DNA from: Paenibacillus taihuensis
GTDB taxonomy: Bacteria > Bacillota > Bacilli > Paenibacillales > Paenibacillaceae
DNA length: 64,000 bases
Direction of reading: 5' to 3'
Assembly: GCF_003386535.1 (NCBI RefSeq)
Contig: NZ_QTTN01000023.1
Span: 1 to 64,000 of the forward strand
The translations under genes were made by a program, and so were the position numbers. Position 1 is the first letter of the stretch, and each line of letters opens with the position of its first letter. Below are positions 31,761-40,192 of this stretch, piece after piece. The notes beneath the pieces are model-generated. The model worked only from the letters and a program-made list of their open reading frames with translations, was not told where the DNA came from and made no database searches.

Positions 31761-32528
31761 ATGGGACTTAAACTTCATATTATGACGTTCAATTTGAGAG
31801 TTCATGTGCTGGACGATGGTGACAATGCCTGGCCGAACCGGATAGCAGAAGCAGCGGAAGCGATCAAACACGCGCAGGCCGACATCGTATGCACGCAGGA
31901 AGGCACGCCGTCCATGCTCCGGGATCTGCAAGAGCTGCTGCCCGAGTATCGCTCGCTTGGAGCAAGCCGGAGCAGCGGTACGGAAGACGAATGCTGCGCG
32001 ATATTTTACAAATCCGATGTCGTTACGCTCAAGGAAAGCGGTCATTTCGGCTTATCCGAGCATCCGGAGCAGCTAGGCTATATGAGCTGGGATACCGCAT
32101 GTCCTCGCATGTGCACATGGGCGAAATTCAGCAATCGGGAAGGCGGCGAATGGATCGTCTATAACACCCATCTCGATCATGTCTCCGAAGAAGCGAGGCA
32201 GAAGGGCATTCAGCTAATCCTCTCCAGAATGAACAGTGCTCGAATCCAGCTCCCAGCCATGCTGACCGGTGACTTCAACTGTGAACCGGAGAGCAGCGTC
32301 ATCGAACTCATTAACGAGGCCGGTCTTACCTCCGCTTTTAGCGTCTTGGACGAGCCGTTATCCCGCACTTATCATGCGTTTCAAGGCGGCGACACGGGAA
32401 GTCCGATTGATTATATCTATGTTTCGCAGAATACCCGCTTAGTCTCTTGCGTCATCGACCGCAGCCTTTACAATGGACGTTATCCGTCCGACCACTACCC
32501 GATCACAGCTGCCGTTATCCCGAACTAG
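31761..32528 (+). CDS. Endonuclease/exonuclease/phosphatase-family hydrolase
   Basis: The 255-residue protein has the EEP fold, a Mg-dependent phosphoesterase fold. Key motifs are present in order: MTFNLRV (Asn), VCTQEGTPS (Glu), YNTHLDH, LTGDFNCEP (Asp, Asn) and the final SDHYPITA (Asp-His). No signal peptide is seen, so a cytoplasmic small-molecule or sugar-phosphate target is possible; the substrate cannot be read from the sequence. AGGAGG lies ahead of the ATG. It is divergent from the lactonase operon and shares its cre-bearing control region. Confidence 0.85.
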   Translation: MGLKLHIMTFNLRVHVLDDGDNAWPNRIAEAAEAIKHAQADIVCTQEGTPSMLRDLQELLPEYRSLGASRSSGTEDECCAIFYKSDVVTLKESGHFGLSEHPEQLGYMSWDTACPRMCTWAKFSNREGGEWIVYNTHLDHVSEEARQKGIQLILSRMNSARIQLPAMLTGDFNCEPESSVIELINEAGLTSAFSVLDEPLSRTYHAFQGGDTGSPIDYIYVSQNTRLVSCVIDRSLYNGRYPSDHYPITAAVIPN

Positions 32529-32537
32529 ATGTCTAGT

Positions 32538-32565
32538 AAAAAGGAGTGCCTCGGCACTCCTTTTT
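32538..32565. terminator. Bidirectional terminator
   Basis: AAAAAGGAGTGCC and GGCACTCCTTTTT form a perfect 13-base-pair stem with a two-base loop. It serves both the EEP gene and the convergent FAH-family gene. Confidence 0.92.
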
Positions 32566-32580
32566 GATGTGTCTAATATC

Positions 32581-33486
32581 CTATCCTTGATCTGCCACAA
32601 AACGGTTCGTAAGCGCGCCGAGCTTCTCAATCTCGATCGTCACTTCATCGCCAGGCTTCAGATAGACTTGCTGCTCCGGCGGCAAGCCGAGCACGACGCC
32701 TTCAGGTGTTCCTGTGAGGATAATGTCGCCAGGCACAAGCGTCATATGCTGCGAAACGTAGCTGACAATCTCATCACAGTGGAAAATCATATCCGATGTG
32801 TTCGACGATTGGCGCACTTCGCCGTTTACAGTCGATTTGATCCACAGGTCGTTCGGATTGCCGACTTCATCAGCCGTTACGAGGTATGGTCCAAGCGGAC
32901 TGAAATCGTCGCAGGTCTTGCCAAGCAGCCACTGATGCGTGCGAAGCTGCAGGTCGCGAGCCGACAGGTCATTGACTGCACAATAACCGAATACATGGCT
33001 GAGCGCATCTTCTTTGGCTACATACTTCGTCTTCTTGCCGATTACGATAACTAGTTCCGCTTCATAGTCCAGCTTCTCCGTTACTTTCGGTACGGCGATG
33101 TCCTTCAAGTTGCCTGTCAGCGTGTTGTTGAATTTATTGAACAGAATCGGGTATTCCGGAATCGGGGCATTCGTTTCTTCCGCATGCTTGCGGTAGTTGA
33201 GGCCGACGCAGATGATTTTGTTCGGCTCGGTAACGCATGGTCCCCATTCGATATCGCTCTCCCCCCGCACATATGCAGCACCGCCATCTACTGGCAATGC
33301 ATCAACATAGCTGCGAAGCGCTGCGAGTGCTGCATCTCCGCCTTCAATAACTGCTGTTACTGTCGTTGGTACCTCTTGCTCCGCCTTCACAGCCTGAAGC
33401 GCTTCTTCAATATCGATAATGATACCGTTTGCCGCTGCAACGCCAAGCGCGTTACGGCCCTGTTTCGAAATGCTAACTAGTTTCAT
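32581..33486 (-). CDS. Fumarylacetoacetate hydrolase-family protein
   Basis: FAH-family enzymes cleave C-C bonds of diketo acids. Members near sugar dehydrogenases act as 2,4-diketo-3-deoxy-L-fuconate or -rhamnonate hydrolases. The catalytic core shows ICVGLNYRKHAEE, the metal ligands in DYEAELVIVIGKK and GYCAVNDLSARDLQ, and the C-terminal ILTGTPEGV. Length from 33486 is 301 residues, with GTGGAGG upstream of the ATG. It follows the SDR gene by 55 bp and ends at a terminator. The combination with SDR and lactonase points to deoxy-sugar acid degradation. Confidence 0.88.
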   Translation of the reverse strand: MKLVSISKQGRNALGVAAANGIIIDIEEALQAVKAEQEVPTTVTAVIEGGDAALAALRSYVDALPVDGGAAYVRGESDIEWGPCVTEPNKIICVGLNYRKHAEETNAPIPEYPILFNKFNNTLTGNLKDIAVPKVTEKLDYEAELVIVIGKKTKYVAKEDALSHVFGYCAVNDLSARDLQLRTHQWLLGKTCDDFSPLGPYLVTADEVGNPNDLWIKSTVNGEVRQSSNTSDMIFHCDEIVSYVSQHMTLVPGDIILTGTPEGVVLGLPPEQQVYLKPGDEVTIEIEKLGALTNRFVADQG

Positions 33487-33541
33487 ATTGCTCGATAACC
33501 TCCACTCAAAATAATAGTAAACTGCTATGAAAATATTCGCG

Positions 33542-34315
33542 TTAAGCGTTCTTGCCGAATACAACGCCACCGTCTACATAGAACGGCGAACCCATAACGA
33601 ACGAGGATTCATCCGAAGCGAGGAACAGGGCAGCTTTCGCTACATCCTCCGGATAGCCAAGCTCTTCGCTCAGCTGGCGCTTCTTCAGACCTTTGATCGC
33701 TTCCTCTGGATTATCGTAAGACTTTTTCAAATAATCTTCTACAAATGGAGTCATGATCGTGCCTGGCAGAAGCGCATTCACACGAATGCCATACGGCGCA
33801 TAGTCAACCTGCATCGATTTCGTCAGCGCGAGTACAGCGCCTTTCGTTGCAGCATAAGAAGCACGGCGTGCGAGCCCGATCTCCGCGATACAGGAGGACA
33901 TGTTAATGATAGAGCCGCTGCGGCGTTCCATCATGTGCGGGATCACATACTTGCTCGGCAGGAAGACGCCGCGAATGTTTACATTAATGACGCGATCCCA
34001 AGCTTCCGGCTCGATTTCGTGCAGCACGCCTACGCCGCTAATGCCGGCATTGTTGAAGAGCACGTCGATAACGCCGTAATGAGCGATAATTTGATCCACC
34101 ATTGCGGATACTTCATCCGGTTTCGTAACGTCGGCGCGAATGAAGATCGCTTCGCCGCCAGCCGCCTCAATCTGTTGCACCGTCTCTTGGCCATGCTGCT
34201 CATTCAAATCGTTTATGACCAGCTTCGCCCCTTCGCTCGCGAACAGCAGCGCTGTCGCTTTACCGATACCTGAACCTGAGCCTGTAATGAGAATCACTTT
34301 ATTTTGCAACCGCAT
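33542..34315 (-). CDS. Short-chain dehydrogenase/reductase
   Basis: This classical SDR (257 residues) has the cofactor motif TGSGSGIGK, NNAGISG and the catalytic Ser...Tyr-x3-Lys in NMSSCIAEIG and YAATKGA. The Asp in VINDLNEQ after the second strand favours NAD over NADP. Within an IclR-SDR-FAH operon it is a candidate 2-keto-3-deoxy-sugar-acid 4-dehydrogenase or a fucose dehydrogenase. The ATG at 34315 is chosen because AGGGAG lies nine bases upstream; the earlier ATG directly abuts that site. It lies 31 bp after the regulator gene. Confidence 0.9.
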   Translation of the reverse strand: MRLQNKVILITGSGSGIGKATALLFASEGAKLVINDLNEQHGQETVQQIEAAGGEAIFIRADVTKPDEVSAMVDQIIAHYGVIDVLFNNAGISGVGVLHEIEPEAWDRVINVNIRGVFLPSKYVIPHMMERRSGSIINMSSCIAEIGLARRASYAATKGAVLALTKSMQVDYAPYGIRVNALLPGTIMTPFVEDYLKKSYDNPEEAIKGLKKRQLSEELGYPEDVAKAALFLASDESSFVMGSPFYVDGGVVFGKNA

Positions 34316-34346
34316 GCCTCTCATCTCCCTATTCATAATAGTCGTG

Positions 34347-35099
34347 CTAAACGGATAACCGTCTTGCTAAATCCTGCATTTCTGCCCTTGCTTGTTCGGA
34401 TTTGACCGCCCATTGATGCAGCAGCATCGAACAGCTGACCGCGGCTTGTTCCCCGCTGCCAGCACGGATCGGAGCCGCTACACAGCGAAAGCCCATGACC
34501 GATTCCTGATCGTCCAGCGCAAAGCCGTGTGCACGAATCGTTTCCAGCTGCTTAAACAACTCCGTTCGCGAGCCGATCGTATGCGGCGTCAACTGCTCCA
34601 GCTGCTCCTGCGGATACAGCCGAAGCAGCTCTTCCTCGCTTAGCTGGGCCAGCATCGCTTTGCCCAAAGCAGTCGCGTGCGCCGGCAGTCTCATGCCTGG
34701 CTCTGATTGGAGCCGCACCGGGGATACCGCTTCGAGCTTCCCTAAGTAGAGCACCTGATCGCCCGCGCGCTTCGCAAGTTGAACCGTCTCCTGCAGCCGA
34801 TCCCGCGTGCCGGCCGCTTCCTCTTGAAACGACTGATGCAGATCGTACTGCTTCAAATACGAGGAACCGAATTCGGCAAAAGCGTGCCCGAGCGAGTATG
34901 TATCTCCCCCGCTCCCGCTGCGTTTGACCCAGCCGAGCGTCTCCATCGTGTTCAGGAGCGAGAACATGGAGCTCTTGTTAATGTCCAGCTGCCGCGAAAG
35001 ATCGATCAGCTTCAGCTTGGCCGGCTCTTTGGCAAGAACGGCCAGCACTTTATCAGCCTTCTCTAACGCAGGCACCCAATATTTGCGTTCCTCTGACAC
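34347..35099 (-). CDS. IclR-family transcriptional regulator
   Basis: The N-terminal winged helix-turn-helix (about 1-75: ALEKADKVLAVLAKEP, LIDLSRQLDINKSSMFSLLNT split in two) is followed by the IclR effector domain (about 90-250) with RLPAHATALGKAMLA and GFALDDQESVMGFRCVAAPI. I prefer the GTG at 35097-35099 (N-terminus MSEERKYWVPALEKA, as in relatives, with GGATGAGG upstream) over the ATG at 35117, which has no good ribosome binding site. A palindrome sits over its promoter. It heads the operon with the SDR and FAH genes and probably responds to a sugar-acid intermediate. Confidence 0.88.
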   Translation of the reverse strand: MSEERKYWVPALEKADKVLAVLAKEPAKLKLIDLSRQLDINKSSMFSLLNTMETLGWVKRSGSGGDTYSLGHAFAEFGSSYLKQYDLHQSFQEEAAGTRDRLQETVQLAKRAGDQVLYLGKLEAVSPVRLQSEPGMRLPAHATALGKAMLAQLSEEELLRLYPQEQLEQLTPHTIGSRTELFKQLETIRAHGFALDDQESVMGFRCVAAPIRAGSGEQAAVSCSMLLHQWAVKSEQARAEMQDLARRLSV

Positions 35100-35123
35100 A
35101 ACAATCGCCTCATCCATCTTCGT

Positions 35124-35160
35124 TTGGTTTAATATATCAAACCAACTTCTATATAGTAAA
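35124..35160 (-). promoter_or_regulatory. IclR promoter with palindromic operator
   Basis: On the minus strand TTTACT (35155-35160) and TATATT (35131-35136) are 18 bp apart. The perfect inverted repeat TTGGTTT-N8-AAACCAA (35124-35145) covers the -10 box and start point, which suggests autoregulation. Confidence 0.65.
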
Positions 35161-35265
35161 CTGATCTATCTCCAATATAGCTCGCACTGCTTCTAATTTC
35201 AATACAAAAAAATTAGTGAGGCGTATTCCAGGCGCACGGGTTGCATGGTGCGAGGTGCGGCCGAG

Positions 35266-35402
35266 CTCTAAGGAACTCCAGCGACACTAAGCAGGCGGAA
35301 TTGGCGGTTTTGGAATTCTAAGGAACTCCACACACGCTATTTACGCGTTTTGAGGCGTATTCCAGTCATAAGACACCTAATAACGTTACTGGAGTTCCTT
35401 AG
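35266..35402. repeat. Dispersed ~135-bp repeat with TAAGGAACTCCA ends (copy 1)
   Basis: The unit begins CTAAGGAACTCCA (35268-35280) and ends TGGAGTTCCTTAG (35389-35401), its inverted complement. A second internal TAAGGAACTCCA occurs at 35319-35330. The segment ACGCGTTTTGAGGCGTATTC (35344-35363) has a near-identical counterpart in the copy at 57018. Flanking sequence to 35500 carries GGTGCGAGGTGCGG-like low-complexity motifs. I see no gene in the whole 530-bp gap. Confidence 0.75.
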
Positions 35403-35648
35403 CGCGTCAGCTAGACGATATTTCGGCAAATAGGCGCTGTACGGTTCCTTAGGAGGTGCGGCGTGCAGGGTGCGAGGTGCATGGTGGGAGGTGCAGGTGC
35501 AGGTGCGTTCACAGATGTTTGCGATACTTTTGAAATGGTGCCCATCGCATGGAAAACCGCGAGAAAAGGACCTCAAACTCCACTACAATCTGGAGGTTGA
35601 GATCCTATTTCTCGAGATCATTCCATTCAAGGTGAATCTAAAACCGGC

Positions 35649-37091
35649 TTATTTCTTTACCGTCTTGTTGTAGACATCAATTTTCTCTGTAATTTGCTTC
35701 GCCGCATCGTCAAGCGCAGCCTTCGTATCCTTCTTGCCTGTGAACACTTCTTCAATCGCGCCTTCTACTGTTTGGCGAGCTTCTGGGAATACGCCCATAA
35801 CAGCGCCTTGGCTTGCTGTGCTCGGCTTGGAAGCGTGAAGCTGGTCAACAGCTGTTTGGAACTGTGGATATTTCGCCAGGTTATCTTTTACGATTTGCTC
35901 ATCATACGCTTTAGTCGTAATTGGGAAGTAGCCTGTGTTGATGTGCCATTGTGCTTGAACTGCAGGCTCAGCCAGGTACTTGATGAATTCCCAAGCAGCC
36001 TTCTGCTCTTCGTCCGACTTGTTGTTCATAATCCACAAGCTCGCGCCGCCTACAACAACGCCGCCTTCGGAAGAAGCGTCCGGCTTAGGCAGGAAAGCTG
36101 TACCTACTTCGAACTTGCCAGCTGCGCCGTCAACAATGCCGCGCAGGGAAGCTGTCGAATCAAGTGTCATCCCGATTTGACCAGCAAGGAATGCTTTTTT
36201 CGTGTCGTCTGTTTTACGGCCAAGGTTCAGAATGGACTTGTTATCCACCATGCCCTTCCACCAGTTCAGCGTATTTACAGCTGCATCCTGGTTTACGAGC
36301 GATTCTGTAGCGGAGCTGTCGCGGCCGTTACCGTTATTAACGAGGTCTTTACCTTGGTTCGCGAGCAATTGCTCCATGAACCAACCATAGATCGCGAAGG
36401 ATCCGCCAGTCACATTGCCCCCCGTCAGTTTCTTCGCATCGTCAGCTACCTCTTGGTAAGTCGTAGGCGCTTTGTCAATGCCGGCTTTTGTGAACAGATC
36501 CTTGTTATAGTAAAGAATTGGATTGGATGTGTTAAAAGGCATGGAGTATTGCTTGCCATCAAACGTATAGTAGCTGCGGATGTTCGGTTCGAGCGAAGAC
36601 ACGTCGTAGTTATCCGCGTCGATGAACTGTTGAACTGGCGTAACCGCACCGGAGTCAATCATGAATCTGGAACCGATCTCATACACCTGAATCAAAGATG
36701 GGCCGGATTTCGAATCCATCGATGCTTTGAGCTTGTTCAAGCTCTCATCATAAGTGCCTTGGAATACGCCTTCTACCTGGATATCCGGGTGCGAGGCATT
36801 GAAGTCAGCTACCAGCTTGTCTGCAGCAGTGCCAAGCTCGCCGCTCATGGAGTGCCACCATACCACTTTTACCGGCTCTTTGGCTGGTTCAGTCGTTGCA
36901 GCTGTGTTCGTGCTTGTGGAGTTGGTCGTGTTGGCCGAATTTGCAGTTGTGTTCGCCGCATTGGAAGTCGAGACATTCGTTGCCTGGTTAGCGTTTTTAC
37001 CGCCATTGTCAGGGTTTGAAGCACAAGCGGATAGAGGCAGCACGAGCATCGCCGCCGCTGGCAAAACCAATTTCCAATTTCCTTTAACCAT
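35649..37091 (-). CDS. ugpB: Glycerol-3-phosphate/glycerophosphodiester ABC transporter, binding lipoprotein
   Basis: This is a family-1 solute-binding protein of the UgpB type. The signal peptide ends in the lipobox LSAC (Cys23). A long Asn/Thr/Ala-rich linker (about 30-70) tethers the domain. The mature protein has KVVWWHSMSGELGTAADKLV, FQGTYDESLNKLKASM and IQVYEIGSRFMIDSG, all characteristic of UgpB. Length from 37091 is 480 residues. It is last in ugpA-ugpE-ugpB, 140 bp after ugpE, and a glycerophosphodiesterase gene stands divergent to the operon. A plain sugar as substrate is less likely given that neighbour. Confidence 0.88.
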   Translation of the reverse strand: MVKGNWKLVLPAAAMLVLPLSACASNPDNGGKNANQATNVSTSNAANTTANSANTTNSTSTNTAATTEPAKEPVKVVWWHSMSGELGTAADKLVADFNASHPDIQVEGVFQGTYDESLNKLKASMDSKSGPSLIQVYEIGSRFMIDSGAVTPVQQFIDADNYDVSSLEPNIRSYYTFDGKQYSMPFNTSNPILYYNKDLFTKAGIDKAPTTYQEVADDAKKLTGGNVTGGSFAIYGWFMEQLLANQGKDLVNNGNGRDSSATESLVNQDAAVNTLNWWKGMVDNKSILNLGRKTDDTKKAFLAGQIGMTLDSTASLRGIVDGAAGKFEVGTAFLPKPDASSEGGVVVGGASLWIMNNKSDEEQKAAWEFIKYLAEPAVQAQWHINTGYFPITTKAYDEQIVKDNLAKYPQFQTAVDQLHASKPSTASQGAVMGVFPEARQTVEGAIEEVFTGKKDTKAALDDAAKQITEKIDVYNKTVKK

Positions 37092-37231
37092 GTTGAATCT
37101 CTCTCCCTTTCCACTGTAACCATATTTATATATTTGGTAAGTCCCGAAGGACGCGTACCCTGAGATAAAAAAATGATAGTAATTTCGCCTTGAAACCATG
37201 CAACCTTGAAAGCTTGCAGCCGTGGAACCTC

Positions 37232-38071
37232 TTAACCCTTAACCGCCCCTGCCGTAATTCCACGAACAAGCGGCTTAAGGCCAAGCGCCAGAAGTACGAA
37301 AGATGGCACTAGAACGAGCGCCACACCGCAGAGGACCAAATTCCAGCTCGTCAGCTCCTCGAACTGGAGCATGGCGATTCCGATCTGGACCGTTCTCATA
37401 GCATCGCTGCTCGTAACGAGAAGCGGCCATAGGTACTGGTTCCAACCGTTCAGGAACACATAAACGGCAAGCGAAGCACCGGCTGGTCCGGATAACGGCA
37501 GCACGATAGAAACAAAGTGGCGGAAATGTCCGCAGCCGTCGACGCGCGCCGCTTCGAACAATTCTCGAGGCAGCTGCATGTAAAACTGCCGGAGCAGAAA
37601 GACACCAAATGCCGAAGCTGCAAAAGGAACGATGAGACCTTGGAACGAATCGAGCCATCCCCAGCCTTTTATCGTTAAGTAGTTGGGAATGATCGTCACT
37701 TCCCACGGAATCATCATGGTGCTTATGAATAAGGCGAACCAGAAGCGGCTGCCGGAAAACCGGATATAGACGAACGCGTAAGCGGCAAGAGCTGCCGTCA
37801 AGACCTGAAGCACCATGATTGCAGTAGCCAGAACGAAGCTGTTGATGATGAAGCCGAAGATGGGCACCGTATCGATCGCGTTCTTCAGCTCCCCCATATA
37901 AAAGCTGGAAGGCAGCAGCTTAGGCGGATATTGGCTTGCTTCGTCTGGGGTCATAAAGATCTGGGCGAGCAGATACAGCAGCGGTCCCAGTACGAGAAGA
38001 GACAGCAGAATCAACAAGCCGTAATGGCTGGATAACCGAAATGGATGACGCGGATGACTGATTGCTCTCAC
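37232..38071 (-). CDS. ugpE: ABC transporter permease, UgpE type
   Basis: This 279-residue membrane subunit has six predicted helices and the EAA docking loop PRELFEAARVDGCGHFRHF ahead of VSIVLPLSGP, typical of MalG/UgpE proteins. It pairs with UgpA to form the channel. Its ATG overlaps the ugpA stop by four bases (ATGA at 38068-38071). No ATPase gene lies in the operon; Bacillales sugar-type importers usually share one MsmX-like ATPase coded elsewhere. Confidence 0.9.
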   Translation of the reverse strand: MRAISHPRHPFRLSSHYGLLILLSLLVLGPLLYLLAQIFMTPDEASQYPPKLLPSSFYMGELKNAIDTVPIFGFIINSFVLATAIMVLQVLTAALAAYAFVYIRFSGSRFWFALFISTMMIPWEVTIIPNYLTIKGWGWLDSFQGLIVPFAASAFGVFLLRQFYMQLPRELFEAARVDGCGHFRHFVSIVLPLSGPAGASLAVYVFLNGWNQYLWPLLVTSSDAMRTVQIGIAMLQFEELTSWNLVLCGVALVLVPSFVLLALGLKPLVRGITAGAVKG

Positions 38072-39033
38072 TGGTAATGCACCTTCTTTCCAAGTACGAG
38101 GAATTGTATCGCCGTCAAGAGAAGCATCAGGACGAACAGGACGATCGCCAGCGCGCTGCCGGTGCCGAACTGGTAATTAATGAATGCCTCCCGATAGATG
38201 GAGTACACCAGAACATCCGTAGAGCCAGCCGGGCCGCCGCGTGTAAGAATATTGATTTGACCGAACGATTGAAAAGCGTTCATGATAGACACCACCGCAA
38301 GGAAGAAGAGCGTCGGCGACAGCAGCGGCAATTTTATGGAGAAGAAGGTTCTCCACATCGAAGCGCCGTCGATGCGCGAGCTGTCCATGACATCGTTATC
38401 GAGTCCTTGAATCGCAGCGAGCAGCAGGACGAACGGAAAGCCGGAGTTCATCCACACGGTCATCAGCGAGACGGAACCAAGCGCCGCACCGGGATCGGTC
38501 AGCCATTGGATAGGTCCGATGCCGATCTGTCCGAGCAAGTAGTTCAGCATGCCAAGCGACGGGTGGTACAGAATCATCCATAGTATGGATGCCGTTCCGA
38601 CCGAGAGTGCCAGCGGAAGGGAGAAGATGAAGCGGAAGATCTTGCTGCCTCTGCCCGCGGAATGGACAAGGCTGGCGCATAGCAACCCGAGAATAAGTCC
38701 AACAGGGACGGTCAGGAGCGTAAACTCGACCGTAATCCACAGACTGCTCCAGAAATCGGAGGATTGAAACATCTGCGTATAGTTATCGAGACCTGCGTAG
38801 GCGGCTACTCGACCGCGCGGGTCGGTGAGTTGGAAGCTCAGATAGACGGAACGGACCATCGGGTAAAATAGAAACAAGATGAATACGACTAAGCTAGGCG
38901 CCAGAAACACGTAACCTAGCAGCTGCTCTCTCAATCGCTTTAACCTGCCTGAGTGAATTGAAGTCCTGGCCGATACTGCGGAAGCCGGAGACAAGACTTG
39001 TCCAGACTTGTCCGAATAGGTTTGTGAATTCAT
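38068..39033 (-). CDS. ugpA: ABC transporter permease, UgpA type
   Basis: This is a MalF/UgpA-type permease of about 321 residues. A polar N-terminus precedes the first helix (YVFLAPSLVVFILFLFYPMV). The docking loop reads DNDVMDSSRIDGASMWRTFF ahead of SIKLPLLSPT. I choose the ATG at 39033; a GGAAGGGCGG stretch lies rather far upstream (13 bases), so the start is not certain. It heads the ugpA-ugpE-ugpB operon, with possible cre and weak PhoP-box sequences upstream. Confidence 0.88.
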   Translation of the reverse strand: MNSQTYSDKSGQVLSPASAVSARTSIHSGRLKRLREQLLGYVFLAPSLVVFILFLFYPMVRSVYLSFQLTDPRGRVAAYAGLDNYTQMFQSSDFWSSLWITVEFTLLTVPVGLILGLLCASLVHSAGRGSKIFRFIFSLPLALSVGTASILWMILYHPSLGMLNYLLGQIGIGPIQWLTDPGAALGSVSLMTVWMNSGFPFVLLLAAIQGLDNDVMDSSRIDGASMWRTFFSIKLPLLSPTLFFLAVVSIMNAFQSFGQINILTRGGPAGSTDVLVYSIYREAFINYQFGTGSALAIVLFVLMLLLTAIQFLVLGKKVHYQ

Positions 39034-39115
39034 ATGTGAATGAAAACCGCCCTTCCAAGAGTTTGAGTTTGAGTTTGTCCATGCTGGATTGAGCTTGGCA
39101 ATTCCAACATTAACT

Positions 39116-39158
39116 ACCATAACTGCCATTTGTAAGCCCGATGTCAGTGTTTTGTTAA
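39116..39158 (-). promoter_or_regulatory. Weak candidate PhoP-box promoter of ugpAEB
   Basis: Plus-strand units TGTAAG (39131), TGTCAG (39142) and TGTTAA (39153) stand at 11-bp steps and match the PHO hexamer complement at 5, 4 and 6 of 6. A poor -10 (TATGGT on the minus strand, 39116-39121) lies nine bases from the proximal unit, as in the pst promoters. Only the geometry makes this worth listing. Confidence 0.35.
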
Positions 39159-39170
39159 GATATGGCAAGT

Positions 39171-39184
39171 TGAAAACGTTTCAT
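39171..39184. promoter_or_regulatory. Candidate cre site between ugpA and the glycerophosphodiesterase gene
   Basis: TGAAAACGTTTCAT matches the CcpA cre consensus at 13 of 14 positions and is near-palindromic. It lies between the divergent genes, 138 bp from the ugpA start, so carbon repression of both is possible. Confidence 0.55.
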
Positions 39185-39235
39185 TTGAAAAGAACCTTTT
39201 GTTTCTAAAGATTTGTTTACATTTCAATTTCAAGA

Positions 39236-39264
39236 GCGACAGTCTCTTCCAGAGGGCATATAAT
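39236..39264 (+). promoter_or_regulatory. Promoter of the glycerophosphodiesterase gene
   Basis: TATAAT at 39259-39264 is preceded by GCGACA at 39236-39241 with a 17-bp spacer. The ATG lies 37 bp downstream. Confidence 0.5.
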
Positions 39265-39300
39265 CGTGACAAACGGGCTTTATTGGGAGGAAACAAGAGG

Positions 39301-40065
39301 ATGCCAGAGGAAATCAAGCAAGAAATCGTGGTAAGCAGCCCCATCGTAATCGGGCACAGAGGCGCAGCAGGAGAAGCACCTGAGAATACACTGGCAAGCT
39401 TCAAGCTGGCAGCTGAGCAAGGCAGCCATATGGTGGAGCTGGATATCCATTTGTCGGAGGACGGCAGGCTCATCGTCTGCCATGACGAAACGCTCGATCG
39501 GACGACGGACATGTCCGGAGCGATCTGCTCCCTGCGTTCGGATGTCATCCGCGAGGCGGATGCGGGAAGCAAGTTCTCGCCTTCTTTTGCCGGAGAACGA
39601 ATTCCGTTTCTGGAGGAAGTCTATGATCTGCTTCCAGAACAAATCGAGATCAATGTTGAAGTGAAAGATTCGAGAGGCACGCAATTCGATGAAGTGCTGC
39701 TGAACTTCCTGCGCGCCGACAATCGGCTGGACCGCACCGTCGTCTCCTCCTTCGACCACAAGCTGCTTCTCAGACTGAAGCAAGCAGAACCGGAGCTTCG
39801 CATCGGACTGCTCTATGCTGCAGATCTGATTCATCATGCTGCCTATGCAGCGCTGCTGGAGACAGAGGTCTGGTCGCTTCATCCACATCATGAGCTCATC
39901 GGAGCGGACGATGCCGAGGATGCGATCGCTGCAGGGCTTCACATTTATCCCTACACCGCTAATCATCCTGCTCAGTGGGATAGGTTGATCTCCATCGGCG
40001 TAACCGGCATCATTACCGATTTTCCGGGCCGATTGAAGGAACATCTGCGTAGCGTCATTTCATAG
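39301..40065 (+). CDS. Glycerophosphodiester phosphodiesterase
   Basis: The enzyme hydrolyses glycerophosphodiesters to glycerol-3-phosphate and an alcohol. The GDPD signature is complete: VIGHRGAAGEAPENTLASF at about 16-34, the metal-binding ELDIHLSEDGRLIVCHDE and NVEVKD. It has no signal peptide, so it should act in the cytoplasm on imported substrates, like UgpQ. Length 254 residues. The ATG at 39301 follows GGGAGGAAAC. It is divergent from ugpAEB, which makes a joint pathway for phospholipid-derived phosphodiesters likely. Confidence 0.95.
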   Translation: MPEEIKQEIVVSSPIVIGHRGAAGEAPENTLASFKLAAEQGSHMVELDIHLSEDGRLIVCHDETLDRTTDMSGAICSLRSDVIREADAGSKFSPSFAGERIPFLEEVYDLLPEQIEINVEVKDSRGTQFDEVLLNFLRADNRLDRTVVSSFDHKLLLRLKQAEPELRIGLLYAADLIHHAAYAALLETEVWSLHPHHELIGADDAEDAIAAGLHIYPYTANHPAQWDRLISIGVTGIITDFPGRLKEHLRSVIS

Positions 40066-40075
40066 ACATTACAAA

Positions 40076-40111
40076 CAGCCTGCACGGTTAATCCGTGCAG
40101 GCTTTCTTTTT
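40076..40111 (+). terminator. Rho-independent terminator of the glycerophosphodiesterase gene
   Basis: Arms AGCCTGCACGG and CCGTGCAGGCT with a five-base loop are followed by TTCTTTTTTT. Confidence 0.95.
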
Positions 40112-40192
40112 TTGCATGATTAACGACAGTTGCGCCAATCCTACCCTCTCCGCAATAATAACAGTAGAAGCAGAAAGGAAGTGGAGCAGCGA

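Noticed and set aside
35694-37019. 441-codon open frame on the plus strand
   Set aside because: It is antisense to the ugpB gene, is rich in Cys/Arg/His as expected of a shadow frame, and has no ribosome binding site.
39199-39249. PhoP box for the glycerophosphodiesterase gene on the plus strand
   Set aside because: Only one good hexamer (TTTACA, 39216) is present, and no unit lies 9 bp before its -10 box.
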